Part shown: positions 9,095-22,348 of the stretch, one piece after another | How the letters are laid out: every line of letters starts with the position of its first letter | How positions within the stretch are numbered: the first letter of the stretch is position 1 | Origin: Puccinellia tenuiflora | Lineage: Eukaryota > Streptophyta > Magnoliopsida > Poales > Poaceae | Assembly: GCA_012064385.1 (NCBI GenBank) | Contig: QRDG01000824.1 | Coordinates: forward strand, 58,611 to 122,610 | Direction: 5' to 3' | Length of the DNA stretch: 64,000 bases | The notes under the pieces: model-generated | What the model saw: the letters and a program-made list of their open reading frames with translations, nothing else | Told to the model about the DNA's origin: nothing | Database searches by the model: none | Program-made: the position numbers and the translations under genes

Positions 9095-11204
9095 CTATGA
9101 TCGCTTATTCGGCCGTAACCATGGAGTTTTTTCATTATGTAACGGGATGTTTGGGTCAGTTTTCACTGTGAAGGGCGGAATTTCATCAAACTTATTATAG
9201 TCTGCTGACATGTCTGTCTTGTCCTCGACTCCCACGATGTTTCTTTTTCCTGAAAAAACTATGTGACTCTTTGGCTCATCGTGTGATGTATTTGTTTCCA
9301 TATCTTTTCTTTTTTTCGATCTGGAGCTCATGTCCTTCACATAGAAAACCTGAGCCACATCATTGGATAGGACGAATGGTTCGTCTCTGTACGCAAGATT
9401 CTTGAGATCAACTGTTGTCATTCTATATAGCTGGTCTATCTTTACCCCATCTCCATTCATGTTGACCCAACTGCACCGAAACAAAGGGACCTTAAAAGTA
9501 GTTCCATAGTCAAGTTCCCATATCTCCTCTATGTAACCATAGTATGTGTCCTTTTGTCCATTCTCGTCTGTTGCATCAAAGCGAACACCACTATTTTGGT
9601 TGGTACTCTTTTTATCTTGGGCGATCGTATAAAATGTATTCTCATTTATCTCGTACCCTTGGAAAGTCAATACAGTCGAAGATGGTGACGCGGCCAATAA
9701 GTAGAGTTGATCTCCAACATCGGTGTCATTCACGAGATGTAATCGCAACCAACTGCCGAAAGTCTCCATGTGTTTTTGTTTAATCCAGGAGTCAGACTTC
9801 CCTGGGTTTTTGGAGCGTACTATATTCTTGTGTACCTCGATATACGGAGCCACGAAGGTGGAACTTTGTATAACTGTGTAGTGTGCTTGAGTGAAAGAAT
9901 GCCCGTCCCTACATATCATTGCTTTCTTTCCTAGCGTGCCTTTTCCACTATAGCTGGTATGGCCCACAACTGCAAAAGTTCATCAACTAATGGCCTTAAG
10001 TACACATCAATGTCGTTTCCGAGTTGCTTCGGGCCTTGGATGAGAACGGGCATTATAATGAACTTCCGCTTCATGCACAACCAAGGAGGAAGGTTGTAGA
10101 TACATAGAGTCACGGGCCAGGTGCTGTGACTGCAGCTCTGCTCCCCAAAAGGATTCATACCGTCTGTACTTAGACCAAACCATAAGTTTCTTGCGTCACC
10201 TGCAAAGTCCGAGAACTCTCTCTCGATTTTTCTCCACTTCGACCCATCGGCGGGGTGTCTCAACTTCCCGTCTTTCTTACGCTCTTCTTTGTGCCGTCGT
10301 AACAACCTGGCATGCTCTTTGCTTCTGAACAGACGTTTCAACCGTGGTATTATAGTAGCATACCACATAACCTTGGCAGGAATCCTCTTCCTGGGGGGCT
10401 CGTCATCGCCCTCAACATCACCAGGGTCATCTTGTCTGATCTTGTACCGCAGTGCAGTGCATACCGGACATGCATCCAAATTCTCGTACTCCTCACCGCG
10501 GTAAAGGATGCAGTCATTGATGCATGCATGTATCTTCTGCACATCTAATCCTAGAGGGCAGATAGCCTTCTTTGCTTCGTACGTAGTCTCGGGCAATTCG
10601 TTATCCTTTGGAAGCTTCGGCTTCATTATTTTCAATAACTTCTCAAATCCCTTGTCAGATAAACCAGTCTCTGCCTTCCATTTCAGCAATTCCAGTGTGT
10701 ACCGAGCTTTGTGCTGCCATCTTCGCAATTTGGGTACAGCAACTTTTTGTGATCCTCTAGCATGGCCTCCAACTTCAGCTTCTCCTTTTCTGTATCGCAT
10801 TCTCGTTTTGCATCAGAAATGACCCGACCAAGACCATCATCGGGCTCATCTGACGCATGTTGTTCTTCACCTCCTTCTTCTTCATTGTCTTCCATCGCAG
10901 TATCACCGTATTCTTCAGGGAACATAGGATAATTGTCATCATCCTCTTCTTCTCCATTGTCTTCCATCATAACCCCTCTTTCTCCGTGCTTGGTCCAAAC
11001 ATTATAGCTGGGCATGAAACCTCTCCGAAGCAGGTGGCCTTGAAGGGTTCTTGAGGAAGAATGCTCCTTGACGTTCCGACAGTCCACACATGGACAAGGC
11101 ATAAAACCATCCTCTTTGTTTGCCTCGGCCACAACGAGAAATTTATGCAGGCCTGCAATAAAATCGGGACTGCGTCGGTCGCCGTACATCCATCACTGCC
11201 GTTC
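9095..11204 (-). pseudogene. TNP2-type CACTA transposase, broken
   Basis: The gene reads on the minus strand. The N-terminal transposase-associated domain (about 11189-10700; DGFMPCPCVDCRN, then HLLRRGFMPSYNVWTKHGE) is followed by the Transposase_21 region (10715-9968; ATYEAK-like start, LDACPVC, STDGMNPFG). The end (9965-9095) is a DUF4216-type tail (KDTYYGYIEEIWELDYG). Lesions: a stop codon six codons after the likely start at 11204 (MDERQ then stop, before WMYGDR); a one-base frameshift near 10690-10720; and a large in-locus deletion at about 9966 where the second half of Transposase_21 and the DUF4218 region are missing. It cannot encode an active transposase. Confidence 0.88.
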
Positions 11205-11514
11205 ATCCATCTGCACATCATATAATGAGGTTTATCAAGTACAATTAGAATAACATATTGAATACTGAAATGACCATCATACATCGACACATGCAATATT
11301 TCTGTATCAATTATAGATGAAAAGGATAAAGTTGCTAACCTCGGTCGAGGATATTATTTTGTGTGAACTTAAGTGTGGCTCGGGCATTTCATCGAACACA
11401 TCTTGTGCGTGGCAAAGAAAAAAAAACTAGCACCCACTTCCCACCAATCCAAGCAAAAAAAATAACAGAGAGAAGAAGAGGGGGGGTGTTACGTATATAG
11501 GCAGGGGAGGGGCA

Positions 11515-11783
11515 TTAGTCCCGGTTCGTGCCACGAACCGGGACCAAAGCTCGGGCATTAGTCCCGGTTCGTGGCACGAACCGGGACCAAAGCCTCCGCG
11601 ACAGCTTTGGTCCCGGTTCGTGGCACGAACCGGGACGAATGTCCCCAACCAAACCGGGACCAATGCTCCATGGGCTCCTGGCAGCTCGAACCGGGACCAA
11701 TGCCAGGCATTGGTCCCGGTTTGTATGGGAACCGGGCCTAATGCCTTTTTCTGGCTTTCCCAAAGCCTCTTTTTCTACTAGTG
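11515..11783. repeat. right subterminal repeats of the CACTA element
   Basis: Array of gtcccggttcgtgccacgaaccgg-like palindromes (11519-11545, 11560-11590, 11608-11636 and diverged copies to 11735), mirroring the left end. Confidence 0.85.
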
Positions 11784-11787
11784 AGTA

Positions 11788-12890
11788 CTTGTTTGACACT
11801 TCCTGAGGGTATTTTTATGTCTGGAAAATGGGCTCCATGGTCAACAAGTTTCACGAAGATTTCAGTAATTAATAGACAACCTCACACGAAGAGACGAAAA
11901 ATGAGACGATGGTTCAAAAAAACTGACCCACGGGCACAAATATGTGTTCTGATTCACGACTTGACACCTACATGGATAAACATCAAGCGAAGTCAAGCAA
12001 AATTAGGTCAACAAAAGTATTGGGCACTAGCTAGGCATGGTCAATAAGTAAAGAAAAAAAATACTCCCTCCGATCCATAAAAAATGTCGTTCATTTTGTA
12101 CTAAGTCAGTACAAATTTTGTACTAAGTGGACAACACTTTTTATGGATCGGAGGGAGTAGAACTATAGAAGAAACAAAATACAAGATAAAAAGAGAACCC
12201 GTGAAGAAGAAAGCACAATAGGGATGTGTGGATTTTTCCACCATAGACCATCCCTATCTCTCCCAACACATAGACTGGTACCAAACTTTAGATTTGTACT
12301 ACTCCCACCTATTACCAAAATGCATTATTTATATTTTTTCAAGGACCCCCAACCTATATAAACCCCGCAAGAGGGTGTAATCTCATTCACATCGAACTCA
12401 ATACCAAGATACTGGGGAGGTCTAGTCTCAACACCCGAAGTCTTGTATAGTAGGGCTCAGAGCCGAGAGTCGTTGTTGGCTTGAGAAGCTCAAGCTATTC
12501 TCCACAATACCATTCCGACACTGATCCTAAAATAGTAGTAGGTCGTTGTCCAACAAGTCTATTTAAACCTATTTAAAAACGTGTATATGTCATATTTTGC
12601 TTAGTGTACGATGACTTGTTTTAAGACCGACGTACACACTACACACCAACGCTACTGGCTAACTTTTATGTGTGCCTACCTTAGAAACTCCATACATTGG
12701 TGTTGTTTTCACTACAACAACTATATCGTTGTGTACGTCAACATATTGAGATGCCAAGACACTTAGCCTTCCTTTTAGTGGGAAAACAAGAATGGTAACC
12801 ATGGTTATTACAGATAGATTCCCACATCACTACAAAATACAACATAAATTACAAACATCGCAATCTGTTTTACCTAAACGGTGACATCTC
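11788..12890. other. intergenic with one MITE
   Basis: Apart from the MITE at 12064-12157 no gene is seen. A TATA-like cctatataaacccc at 12350-12363 precedes no convincing ORF and may come from an old LTR. Confidence 0.5.
12064..12157. mobile_element. Stowaway MITE, 94 bp
   Basis: Perfect-looking TIRs ctccctccgatccataaaaa and tttttatggatcggagggag, with TA duplications at 12062-12063 and 12158-12159. Nearly a complete hairpin. Confidence 0.93.
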
Positions 12891-12993
12891 CGGGAGCATC
12901 AGAAATCAGTGTCCAACAAGGAAACAACTTTGGGTACAGACCAATGCTGCATCATGCTCAATGAAGCATGTGGCAATATCAACATGGTCAACT

Positions 12994-13146
<153 letters not shown>

Positions 13147-13523
13147 CACCTTGCACCACACAAAATATAATTGCATCAGAGTTTTTGTCTTTGTCAGCAC
13201 AATCTAAGCACATCCTTTCAGCCACCCAAGAACGACAACCAGAGAATTGCCACGAGAATTGCAAAAATATGGGGTCCAAGAGATCCTTATGATCATTACC
13301 TTGCTGAACTAGCTCGTAAGCAAGAAGCCCACTGCTTGTACATGCATAGATAAAACCATCAACAAAAACAGATCTCCCATTTAAAAGTTTGGCTGCAGGC
13401 AAAGCACGTCGCAGAACACTCCATCTTTGGGAACGCAGGTCAAACAAAAGAAACGAACGCGTACCAGCATCTGAAACTATGAAGGAATTTCCATCGAGGA
13501 CTGCATATCCAGACAGGTTAGCG

Positions 13524-14568
13524 TGTTGAATAATTAGGCAATAATTCCATGATTAATTCCAGAATATTAAGCATGACAACAATCGCTACTAACATGTTAA
13601 TCTCAAACATACTAGATGTATTAATTAACATGAACAGCAGCATACTAGCAGAAAACATGTTAAACCAACAGATTGGATCACGCAACACGTACCGATCCGT
13701 GGTAGAGGAAGTAGTCGTAGCCGTTGCCGTACCGATGTTGTTGACGACAACGTTGGCGATGACCGGTCGAAGAAGACGGCGTTGAAGACGACGAGCTTTA
13801 GGTCCCACCGAGCGACCGGGAAGACGAGCCGTGATGACGAACTTGAGCAGTCGCGCGGAGCGCTTCCCAAAAACCTAATTAGCCCTCTCCCGTACAGGAT
13901 CGCAAGAGCTAACGGTTCCGGAGACCTGCTCTCCCGCTCGCCGGTGCACGCCGGCGATCAGGATGGAGTAGACTACGGTGGCGGCGCAAGGCACGAGATT
14001 GGCAAAACCTAGATTGGTTTTGGTGTGTTATGCGGCGCACGCAGTGCACGACAATATATAGTGCGGCATGGGAAAACCCTAACGGATACAACGTGGGCCA
14101 AGTCCACGTCGCGCACGTTATAGGCCGGTTACAGTAGCCCACGACCCGGGAGCGACCCGAACCGACTAACTGTGACGCGTCCGTCCAAACCGTTTTTCCC
14201 GGACTGCAAAAATAAAGCTCAGCTCGGCGAGATTCCCGCAACCCGCGGCGCGTCGTGACGAGACGGACGGGCGGGCGGTGCGTGCGTGCGTGCGTGCGTG
14301 CGAGCGGCGGAGGAGGAGGAGGAGCGCGTGAGAGAGCCTCTTGTTCTCACTCACTTACCAACTAGTGGAACACTCCACCTTATAAGTTGGTGCAACTCCT
14401 CTCAAACTAGCAATGTGGGACTAAACTTTAGCTCCCACTCCACTCACTTGTGAGCTGCCATAATTTTGGGCTGCATCACACATGGGCCTCACACACACAT
14501 GGGCTTTGAGATTTAGAGAAAATCTGAAATACTACATGGGCTAGTGAAATAGCCCATTATTTCCAACA
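13524..14568 (-). repeat. 3' LTR of the copia element
   Basis: 1045 bp. It keeps a segment of about 370 bp (roughly 13818-14215) absent from the 5' LTR. That segment includes a TATA-like actatatattg (minus, about 14050-14060) and is probably the promoter. A gcgt microsatellite lies at 14278-14302. Confidence 0.9.
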
Positions 14569-15112
14569 ATCCCCCACCAGATCTCAAATGCCCATTTGAA
14601 GATTTGCCAATCCTCGTTTCTTGTTTATATACCAGTGTTTCAGCAGAGACTGTTAAGTTGAACTTCCGCCTAGAGCTTCAAGCTACATCTACCAGCAACT
14701 TGAACAATGGACGAACCTTGAATTGCAAGTTTGGTGCCAATAGACTTCACTCAAAGTCATAACCAGTACCTGGCTGCCAGTAGCCTACCCCGCGGGTGGA
14801 GCATATGCGTCATACTCCCTGGTCTCTTCATGAGTTTACTAGAGATCACCCAAATCTCATAGACTGCGACGTTTAACAATCGGAACTCATATAGGTGTGT
14901 TCTTTCAAGAATGCTCTGTAGGACAGCATCTTTGCTATAAATAGCCAATAGAACCACATTAAAGCATGTTGCCAACCTGCCTTACAGCTTTCTGAGAGCT
15001 TGTGCATCTTCACTTAGAGAGGGTAACAAAAAGCTCTCCTCTGTTAAACCACTAGTTTGTTTTTCCCAGGTCCTACTTCACGGGATCTCCGATCACATAG
15101 GTTGGGTTACCA

Positions 15113-18100
15113 CTATGGTGTAACACTCATGGGTCTCATACCCATCTCCCTCGATGCACTCTCTATCACATTTCGTGATAGTCCCTTTGTAAAGGGATCT
15201 GCCAGGTTTTTGTCTGTTTGAATATACGTAACAGTAATTACTCCGGAGTTTTTCAGTTTCCTGACAGATTTCAAACGTCTTTTAACGTGTCTTGATGACT
15301 TCGCATTATCCTTAGCACTGTTCACTTTGACAATCACCGTTTGGTTGTCACAGTTCATAAGGATGGCCGGCAATGGTTTGTCAACCACCGGCAAGTCCAT
15401 CAAGAGTTCACGCAGCCATTCTGCCTCTACAGTGGCTGTATCCAAAGCAGTAAGTTCTGCTTCCATAGTTGACCTCGTCAATATGGTCTGTTTACAAGAC
15501 CTCCATGACACTGCGCCACCTCCAAGGGTAAATGCATACCCACTTGTGGCGTAGAGCTCATCAGCATCTGAAATCCAGTTAGAGTCACTATATCCCTCTA
15601 GCACGGCAGGGTGCCCAGAATAGTGAATCCCATAGCTCATTGTACCGTTCAGATAGCGCATGACCCTTTCAAGTGCATGCCAATGATCATTACCCGGGTT
15701 TGACATGAACCTGCTCAACTTGCTTACAGCATATGAGATATCAGGTTTCGTCGCGCTCGCGAGGTACATGAGTGAACCGATTATCTGAGAGTATCTCAAT
15801 TGATCTATCGATTCCTTCTTATTCTTTCGAAGTGCCACGCTGGGATCATAAGGTGTTGGAGAAGGCTTGCTGTCTATAAAGCCGAATCGGCTCAAGACCT
15901 TCTCAACATAGTGTGATTGTGTTAAAACAATTCCACTCTCATCCTTAATCAGCTTGATGTTCAGAATTACATCAGCTTCTCCCAGATCTTTCATGTCAAA
16001 ACATTTTGACAGAAAAGACTTGACCTCATTTATCACATTCATGCTTGTACCAAATATCAATATGTCGTCGACATACAAGCATAATATGACACTATCGCCC
16101 CCACCATGGCGATAATAGACACACCTATCAGCCTCATTAATGGCAAAGCCCGCAGAAGTCAAAGTTCTGTCAAACTTCTCATGCCATTGCTTAGGTGCTT
16201 GTTTCAGTCCGTACAAGGACTTCAACAACTTGCATACCTTTCTCTCTTCACCCTTTACCACGAACCCATCAGGCTGATCCATATAGATCTCCTCTTCCAA
16301 CTCTCCATTGAGGAAAGCTGTCTTTACGTCCATTTGATGAACGATAAGACCATAAGAGGCAGCCAGGGAAAGTAGTACACGAATGGTGGTCAGTCTAGCG
16401 ACGGGTGAATAGGTATCGAAGTAATCTTCGCCTTCTCTCTGCGTGTAGCCGTTGGCCACAAGCCGCGCCTTGTACTTCTCAATAGTACCATCAGGCCGCA
16501 GCTTCTTCTTAAACACCCACTTACAACCCACTGGTTTGCACCCATACGGTCGTTCAGACAGTTCCCATGTCCCATTAGAAAGAATCGAGTCCATCTCATT
16601 ATGGACAGCTTCTTTCCAGTCATCCGCATCAGGAGATGCGAACGCCTCTGCAATGGACGTAGGAGTATTGTCCACAAGGTACACAATGAAATCATCACCA
16701 AAAGATTTTTCAATCCTTTGTCTCTTGCTCCTCTTAGGAGCTTCATTGTCATCCTTCTCCGGGACAGTCTCAAGTGGTTGTTCAGAATGATCATTCGATG
16801 TACTAGATTCAGGAATTATCTCAGAAGAAATTCTAGCAGTACTATGCATATCTTTCATAGGAAACATATTCTCAAAAAATGTTGCATCACGAGATTCCAT
16901 TATAGTATCAACATGCATATCCGGAACCTCAGATTTAACCACTAAAAATCTATAACCAATGCTATGCTGCGCATAGCCCAGAAAAATACAATCCACTGTC
17001 TTTGGTCCGAGTTTGCGTTTCTTCGGAATAGGAATGTTGACTTTCGCCAAGCATCCCCATGTACGCAAATAAGAAAGTGATGGCTTTCTTCCAACCCACT
17101 CCTCATAAGGGGTTTTGTCTTTATTCTTGTTAGGAACTCTATTAAGGACATGACATGAAGTCAACAAGGCCTCCCCCCACCATGCCTTAGATAAACCCGC
17201 AGTGTCCAACATGGAATTCACCAAGTCGGTCAGCGTGCGGTTTTTCCTCTCGGCAATCCCGTTTGATTGGGGCGAGTAGGGAGGCGTCCTCTCATGAATA
17301 ATGCCGTGTTCCTCACAGAATTCGTCAAATATTTTCGCAAAATATTCTCCACCACGATCTGACCTAAGACGCTTGATCTTTCTCTCTAATTGATTTTTCA
17401 ACTTCAGCCTTATAGATTTTAAAGTAGTCTAACGCTTCATCTTTAGTTTGCAACAAATAAACATAGCAGAACCTAGTAGCATCATCAATTAATGTCATGA
17501 AATATCTCTTTCCACCTTTTGTCAACACACCATTCATCTCGCATAGATCAGAATGTATGAGTTCTAGAGGTGCCAAGTTTCTCTCCTCGGCCGCCATGTG
17601 AGGCTTCCGAGGTTGCTTAGATTGCACACAACTATGGCACTTAGAACCTTTGGCAATGGTGAATTTCGGAATTAAACACATGCTGGATAGCCGAGACATT
17701 AAACCAAAATTAACGTGACATAAACGAGAGTGCCAAACACTAGCATCCGAATCCACATTGCCACAAATATGGTTTACTGACTTATTACAAAAATCTGAAA
17801 GGGAAAAGCGGAACAAGCCTCCGCACTCATAACCTTTACCAATAAATTGTCCAAACTTTGACACAACCACTTTATTGGACTCTAAGACTACTTTAAACCC
17901 ATCTCTGCATAGAAGGGAGCCGCTAACGAGATTCTTGTTCATAGTAGGGACATGCTGCACGTTCCTCAGCTGCACGATCTTCCCCGAAGTAAACTTCAGA
18001 TCTACCGTGCCAACACCACGAACAGAAGCATGTGATCCATTCCCCATTAGGACGGAGGAATCCCGTGCGACCTGGTAAGAAGTGAACATAGAGATGTCAG

Positions 18101-19037
18101 AACACACATGAACATTAGCACCCGTATCAATCCACCAACATGAAGATTGAAATACTGAAAGCACAACAGGTAAATTACCATACCCATCAGTATTGCTAGC
18201 GGTCACGACGTTGACAGTATTGGTGCCATCTTTTCCTTTGCGATCTGCACGTTCAGGGCAGTTCTTGGAATAGTGGCCAAGCTGTCCGCAGGTATAACAT
18301 CCTCCCTGCTCAGCTTTGTTCACCTTCTTCTTCTTCTTCTTCTTGAAGTCAGTAGTCTTTGCAGGCTTATTGAACGAGGGCTTGAAATTCCCTTTGTTCT
18401 TGACATGTGAGTTCTTCTGCACCATGTTGGCGCTAGACTGACCCTCACCGCCTCTCTCATTAGTGTCCTTAGCCCGAGATTTCTCCTCAACATCAAGAGA
18501 CGCAATCAGATTTTCAACTGATATCTCCTGTCTCTTATGTTTGAGAGTTGTGGCGAAGTTCCTCCAAGACGGAGGCAACTTTGCAATAATGCACCGAGCC
18601 ACAAACTTGTCGGGTATGGCACACTTGAGAAGTTCGAGCTCCTTTGCAATACACTCTATTTCATGAGCCTGTTCCACTACAGAACGGTTATTGACCATCC
18701 TGTAATCATGGAAACTCTCCATGACATAGAGTTCACTGCCAGCATCGGATGCACCGAATTTCGCATTCAGTGCTTCCCAGAGCTCCTTGCCGTCCTCTAT
18801 GTGCATGTACACATCGCACAGACGGCCATCAAGAACGCTAAGAATACATCCCCTGAAGGCAGTATTGTCATACCGGAACTTTTCCTGATCTTGCTCAGAA
18901 ATAGTTCCCTCAGGCATGCCTTTACTGACATGGAATATTTTCAAAGCCATAAGCCAGAGTTGGCACTTCACTTGCCACCTCTTAAAGCTCACACCGGTAA
19001 ACTTTTCCGGCCTCATAGCATCAGCAAAACCAGCCAT
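15113..19037 (-). pseudogene. copia gag-pol with one frameshift
   Basis: Gag starts at the ATG at 19037 (MAGFADAMRPEKFTG), with a CCHC knuckle CYTCGQLGHYSKNC near 18259-18300. Protease follows (WWIDTGANVHVC, about 18110-18140), then integrase (H..C-HSC zinc finger near 17640-17720, DDE core from about 17580 to 17250). RT has YVDD at 16064-16075, and RNase H includes YATSGYAFTLGG and RSTMEAEL. A single extra A in an A run at 17394-17398 shifts the frame inside integrase; otherwise both halves are open (720-residue reading from an upstream start, and 762 residues). The damage is therefore recent or minimal. Confidence 0.93.
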
Positions 19038-19076
19038 TGATAACTCAGGAAATTGCCTATAATTAGGTTTTTGGAT

Positions 19077-19744
19077 TGTTGAATAATTAGGCAATAATTC
19101 CATGATTAATTCCAGAATATTAAGCATGACAACAATCGCTACTAACATGTTAATCTCAAACATACTAGATGTATTAATTAACATGAACAGCAGCATACTA
19201 GCAGAAAACATGTTAAACCAACAGATTGGATCACGCAACACGTACCGATCCGTGGTAGAGGAAGTAGTCGTAGCCGTTGCCGTACCGATGTTGTTGACGA
19301 CAACGTTGGCGATGACCGGTCGAAGAAGACGGCGTTGAAGACGACGAGCTTTAGGTCCCACCGAGCGACCGGGAAGACGAGCCGTGAGCTCAGCTCGGCG
19401 AGATTCCCGCAACCCGCAACCCGCGGCGCGTCGCGTCGCGTCGTGACGAGACGGGCGGGCGGGCGGTGCGTGCGTGCGAGCGGCGGAGGAGGAGGAGGAG
19501 CGCGTGAGAGAGCCTCTTGTTCTCACTCACTTACCAACTAGTGGAACACTCCACCTTATAAGTTGGTGCAACTCCTCTCAAACTAGCAATGTGGGACTAA
19601 ACTTTAGCTCCCACTCCACTCACTTGTGAGCTGCCATAATTTTGGGCTGCATCACACATGGGCCTCACACACACATGGGCTTTGAGATTTAGAGAAAATC
19701 TGAAATACTACATGGGCTAGTGAAATAGCCCATTATTTCCAACA
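19077..19744 (-). repeat. 5' LTR of the copia element, deleted
   Basis: 668 bp, matching the 3' LTR except for the loss of about 370 bp near 19386. The lost part carries the TATA-like sequence, so this copy probably cannot start its own transcript. The 39-nt leader between LTR and gag has no tRNA-Met-type PBS. Confidence 0.88.
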
Positions 19745-21662
19745 TAGCGTTCCCGTTCAGAACAAAGGATTCATCTGCGCGGTGGCTGCAACACACCCAT
19801 CTGGACTGAGACCGACCACGGTAGAAAACACGAAGAGTATAGCTCACAGCAATAATCTTGTCACCAATTTCAAGAACCATAGCGAAAGGATCAGAAGTAG
19901 GCTTTGTACATCGAACCAACTTAGATTCCTCCATCAGGCTATACACGTATATGTCATCTTGAGTGTTTGATATAGCATATATGTTCGAGCTGCAACTGCT
20001 AACAACAAGGTGCCACGGGGTAGGCTGACTGAAAACATGATAATCATCGCGATCATTAAATATATTCAGAGCAAATTTTTGTGTGAGAAGTTTCTCATGA
20101 GATCCCACTCTTCCATTCTGAATATTAGCCACATATACAATCAATTGAGACTTAGCCCTGCAAATAATATATAGATCGTTGTTGATCTGGAGAGCAGGGT
20201 CATCTGGAGGTTCCTCAAACTTGTAATATCCCAACTCAGATAGAAAATTGCTGCAAAATAAGTCCTGCATGAGATATATTGCAAGAAAAACTTAGAATAT
20301 TGAAGTATGTTAGATTAATTTCAAGAGATTGAAACCTGCAACAATCAAGCATCTTGGAGGATTCTTCTGTGACGTGAGAGCTGGTTGGATAATCCAGCAT
20401 TAAAGGCCGTATGTCATTTTTGTCTTCATACTCCCTAGTTGACAAAAGAAGGGTTTACAAACTAGTAAGTTGCATTGTACTAGTAAAAAACTAACTCGTT
20501 GCAAATTAGTAAGTTGTATTTACTAAATAACTAACTACGCAAACATACTCAATGATGTGAAAAGGATATAGTAATTAACACTTTGCTTACTGTAGAAAGC
20601 AGAATTCATGGATGGGCAGTCGAAGAGGGAACACATGCAATTGGCGGCAGGTAGAATGCAAGATATCGATGCCTTTGTGTCTAGCGCCTGTTGATCTACT
20701 CGAAAGGTGGTGATGAGGACGTGCAGATAATCGCATGAGCAGTGGAGCGACGCGCTGATCCAGACGGAGCACATGAGTCGGCCGTCCAGGTGGGTAAGGA
20801 AGCCATAGCCTTCATCGTAGAAAGGACAGACAGCGTCGATCATGGCAGGCGGCTCCAGCTTCAGCTTTCTTGGCTGATCCTCCTGGTCCTGGTAATAGCA
20901 CAACTTGTGAGACGGCGCCATCATCATCATCATCGCAAATGTTGGTTAAGTGTGGAGTATATAGGTTGTTTAAGAAGAGAGAATCGTTGGTTCCTTATAG
21001 TCATTTCTCTTTTCTATCGTGACAACTCCTCTTCCCCCTTATTTACCCCCTTGCCTTGATGGAAATTGGCTTCTGTTCTGATGTACACACCACGACCCGG
21101 GATGGGAATGTAGGCGGCGGCGGCGTGTGGGTCACTGTGTTTTGTGGTGGTGACCTCGCTCCAGGTGCAGTCGGAGCAACTGAAGGTTGCCAGACCCTGA
21201 TCTGCTCGCAGCGAAACCAAGATGGTGCCGTCATGGAGGACGGCGTATCCCTGGAACAGAGGACCATCCCAACGGTTGTTGGTTAGTTCTTCCCTCGTGA
21301 GAGTAAAGGCGAAGGTGTCGCCGGCCTTCTCCCACCGGTCGGCGTTCCTGTCGAGGCGTACCATCCCGAGGAAGCACTTGCCGGTCGAAATATCGAGCTT
21401 GATGTTTGGAGCCCAGAGGTGGCCGGCTGCCGACACAGGGCGGCACTTCATGGGCGGTAGGCGAGGCAGCTCGGACATGGCGTTGGCGGCGGTGTCCCTC
21501 GCGTTCTCGTCGGTGAGGCGCAGCAGCCGGGCACGCCGAGTGTCCGGGACCTTGCCCGGTTCGGGATGTTCAGAGAATAGGCAGAGCGAGCGGCCGTCGG
21601 GAGTCAGCGCGGCGGCGGCGGCGATGTCGCTGCAGCCTTTGGCGGTTCGGACGGTGTGAAGG

Positions 21663-21755
21663 GGAGTTTTTTTTTTAAATATTATTTTTTTAATCGTAAT
21701 TCAAAATATAATACGCAGAACGAAAAAAATTCACAAATATTGCGCCGTCGGCTCG
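21663..21755 (+). repeat. left TIR of the MULE
   Basis: Pairs with 26940-27030 at roughly 80% identity by eye, ending in gccgtcgg. Subterminal ggccgaaa motifs follow to about 21915. Confidence 0.88.
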
Positions 21756-22009
21756 CCGCCGGCCGAAACAAGTGTTTCGGCTCACCGCCGGCCGAAAGGA
21801 GTGTTTCGGCCGTCAGTAGGCCGAAACATACCCAGGCCAGGGCCGCCTCAGAGGATCCACCTTTTCGCGTGGGTGGCGCGCCGACACACAAGTGTTTCGG
21901 CCCGCAGCCGGCCGAAAAGTTGGTTTTTTTTTGCATTTTGGCCCTCGATTTGTTTTCGTCGCAATATATTTAATCCGCCCAATTTTGCCGCCAAAAGTTA
22001 TCGCGCAAC

Positions 22010-22345
22010 ATCTCCCGCCCAATTTTCCCGCCATAAATTTACCGCGCAACATCTGCCGCCATAAATTTCCCGTCCTAGTTTTTTATTTAGAGATGTATCG
22101 TGTCGCAACAGGTTGTATCTTTATTTCAGATGTAGTGGTTTATTTAAAGGTGCATTTTCTCTTCCCGCCATTTTGTTCCCCGATGTTTGTCTCCCCGCCC
22201 ATTTTCTTCCCGTCATTTCTCTTCCCGCCTATTTTCTTCCCGCCATTTCTGTTCCCGCCCATTTTATTCCCGCCATTTCTGTTCCCGCCCATTTTATTCC
22301 CGCCATTTTTGTACTCCCGCCATTTTCTCCCGCCAGTTCTCTTCC
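22010..22345 (+). promoter_or_regulatory. array of TTCCCGCC (E2F-like) motifs
   Basis: Eight exact TTCCCGCC plus several one-base variants (CTCCCGCC, TTCCCGTC, TCCCCGCC) occur between 22160 and 22345 in an imperfect 14-bp period (ttcccgccatttct). Two more lie near 22012-22030. The core matches the E2F site (TTTCCCGC / WTTSSCSS); a strict W at position one is present in about three. The array ends directly before a TATA box. Confidence 0.6.
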
Positions 22346-22348
22346 CGC

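Larger units (their letters stand above)
3139..11783 (-). mobile_element. CACTA (En/Spm) DNA transposon, 8.6 kb
   Basis: Terminal inverted repeats CACTAGTGGAAAA (left) and CACTAGTAGAAAA (right, minus strand) bound the element, and a 3-bp duplication AGT flanks it (3136-3138 and 11784-11786). Subterminal arrays of gtcccggttcgt/acgaaccgggac palindromes occupy both ends, as in Triticeae CACTA families such as Jorge (name from memory, not checked). Inside, from the right and on the minus strand, lie a broken TNP2-type transposase and two accessory ORFs; hairpins lie between the ORFs. The transposase is internally deleted, so the copy is non-autonomous. Confidence 0.93.
13524..19744 (-). mobile_element. 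Ty1/copia retrotransposon, 6.2 kb
   Basis: Target duplication TAGCG at 13519-13523 and 19745-19749. The element runs on the minus strand: 5' LTR 19077-19744, internal region, 3' LTR 13524-14568. LTR ends are TGTTGG...CAACA. Domain order gag-protease-integrase-RT-RNase H makes it copia. The polypurine tract (minus ctggtgggggat, 14569-14580) sits beside the 3' LTR. It interrupts exon 4 of the beta-propeller-like gene. Confidence 0.95.

Noticed and set aside
20535..20933. Separate gene starting MMMMMAPSHK
   Set aside because: The Met run is an atg microsatellite; the sequence fits better as exon 2 of the split gene, though I cannot exclude a separate start.
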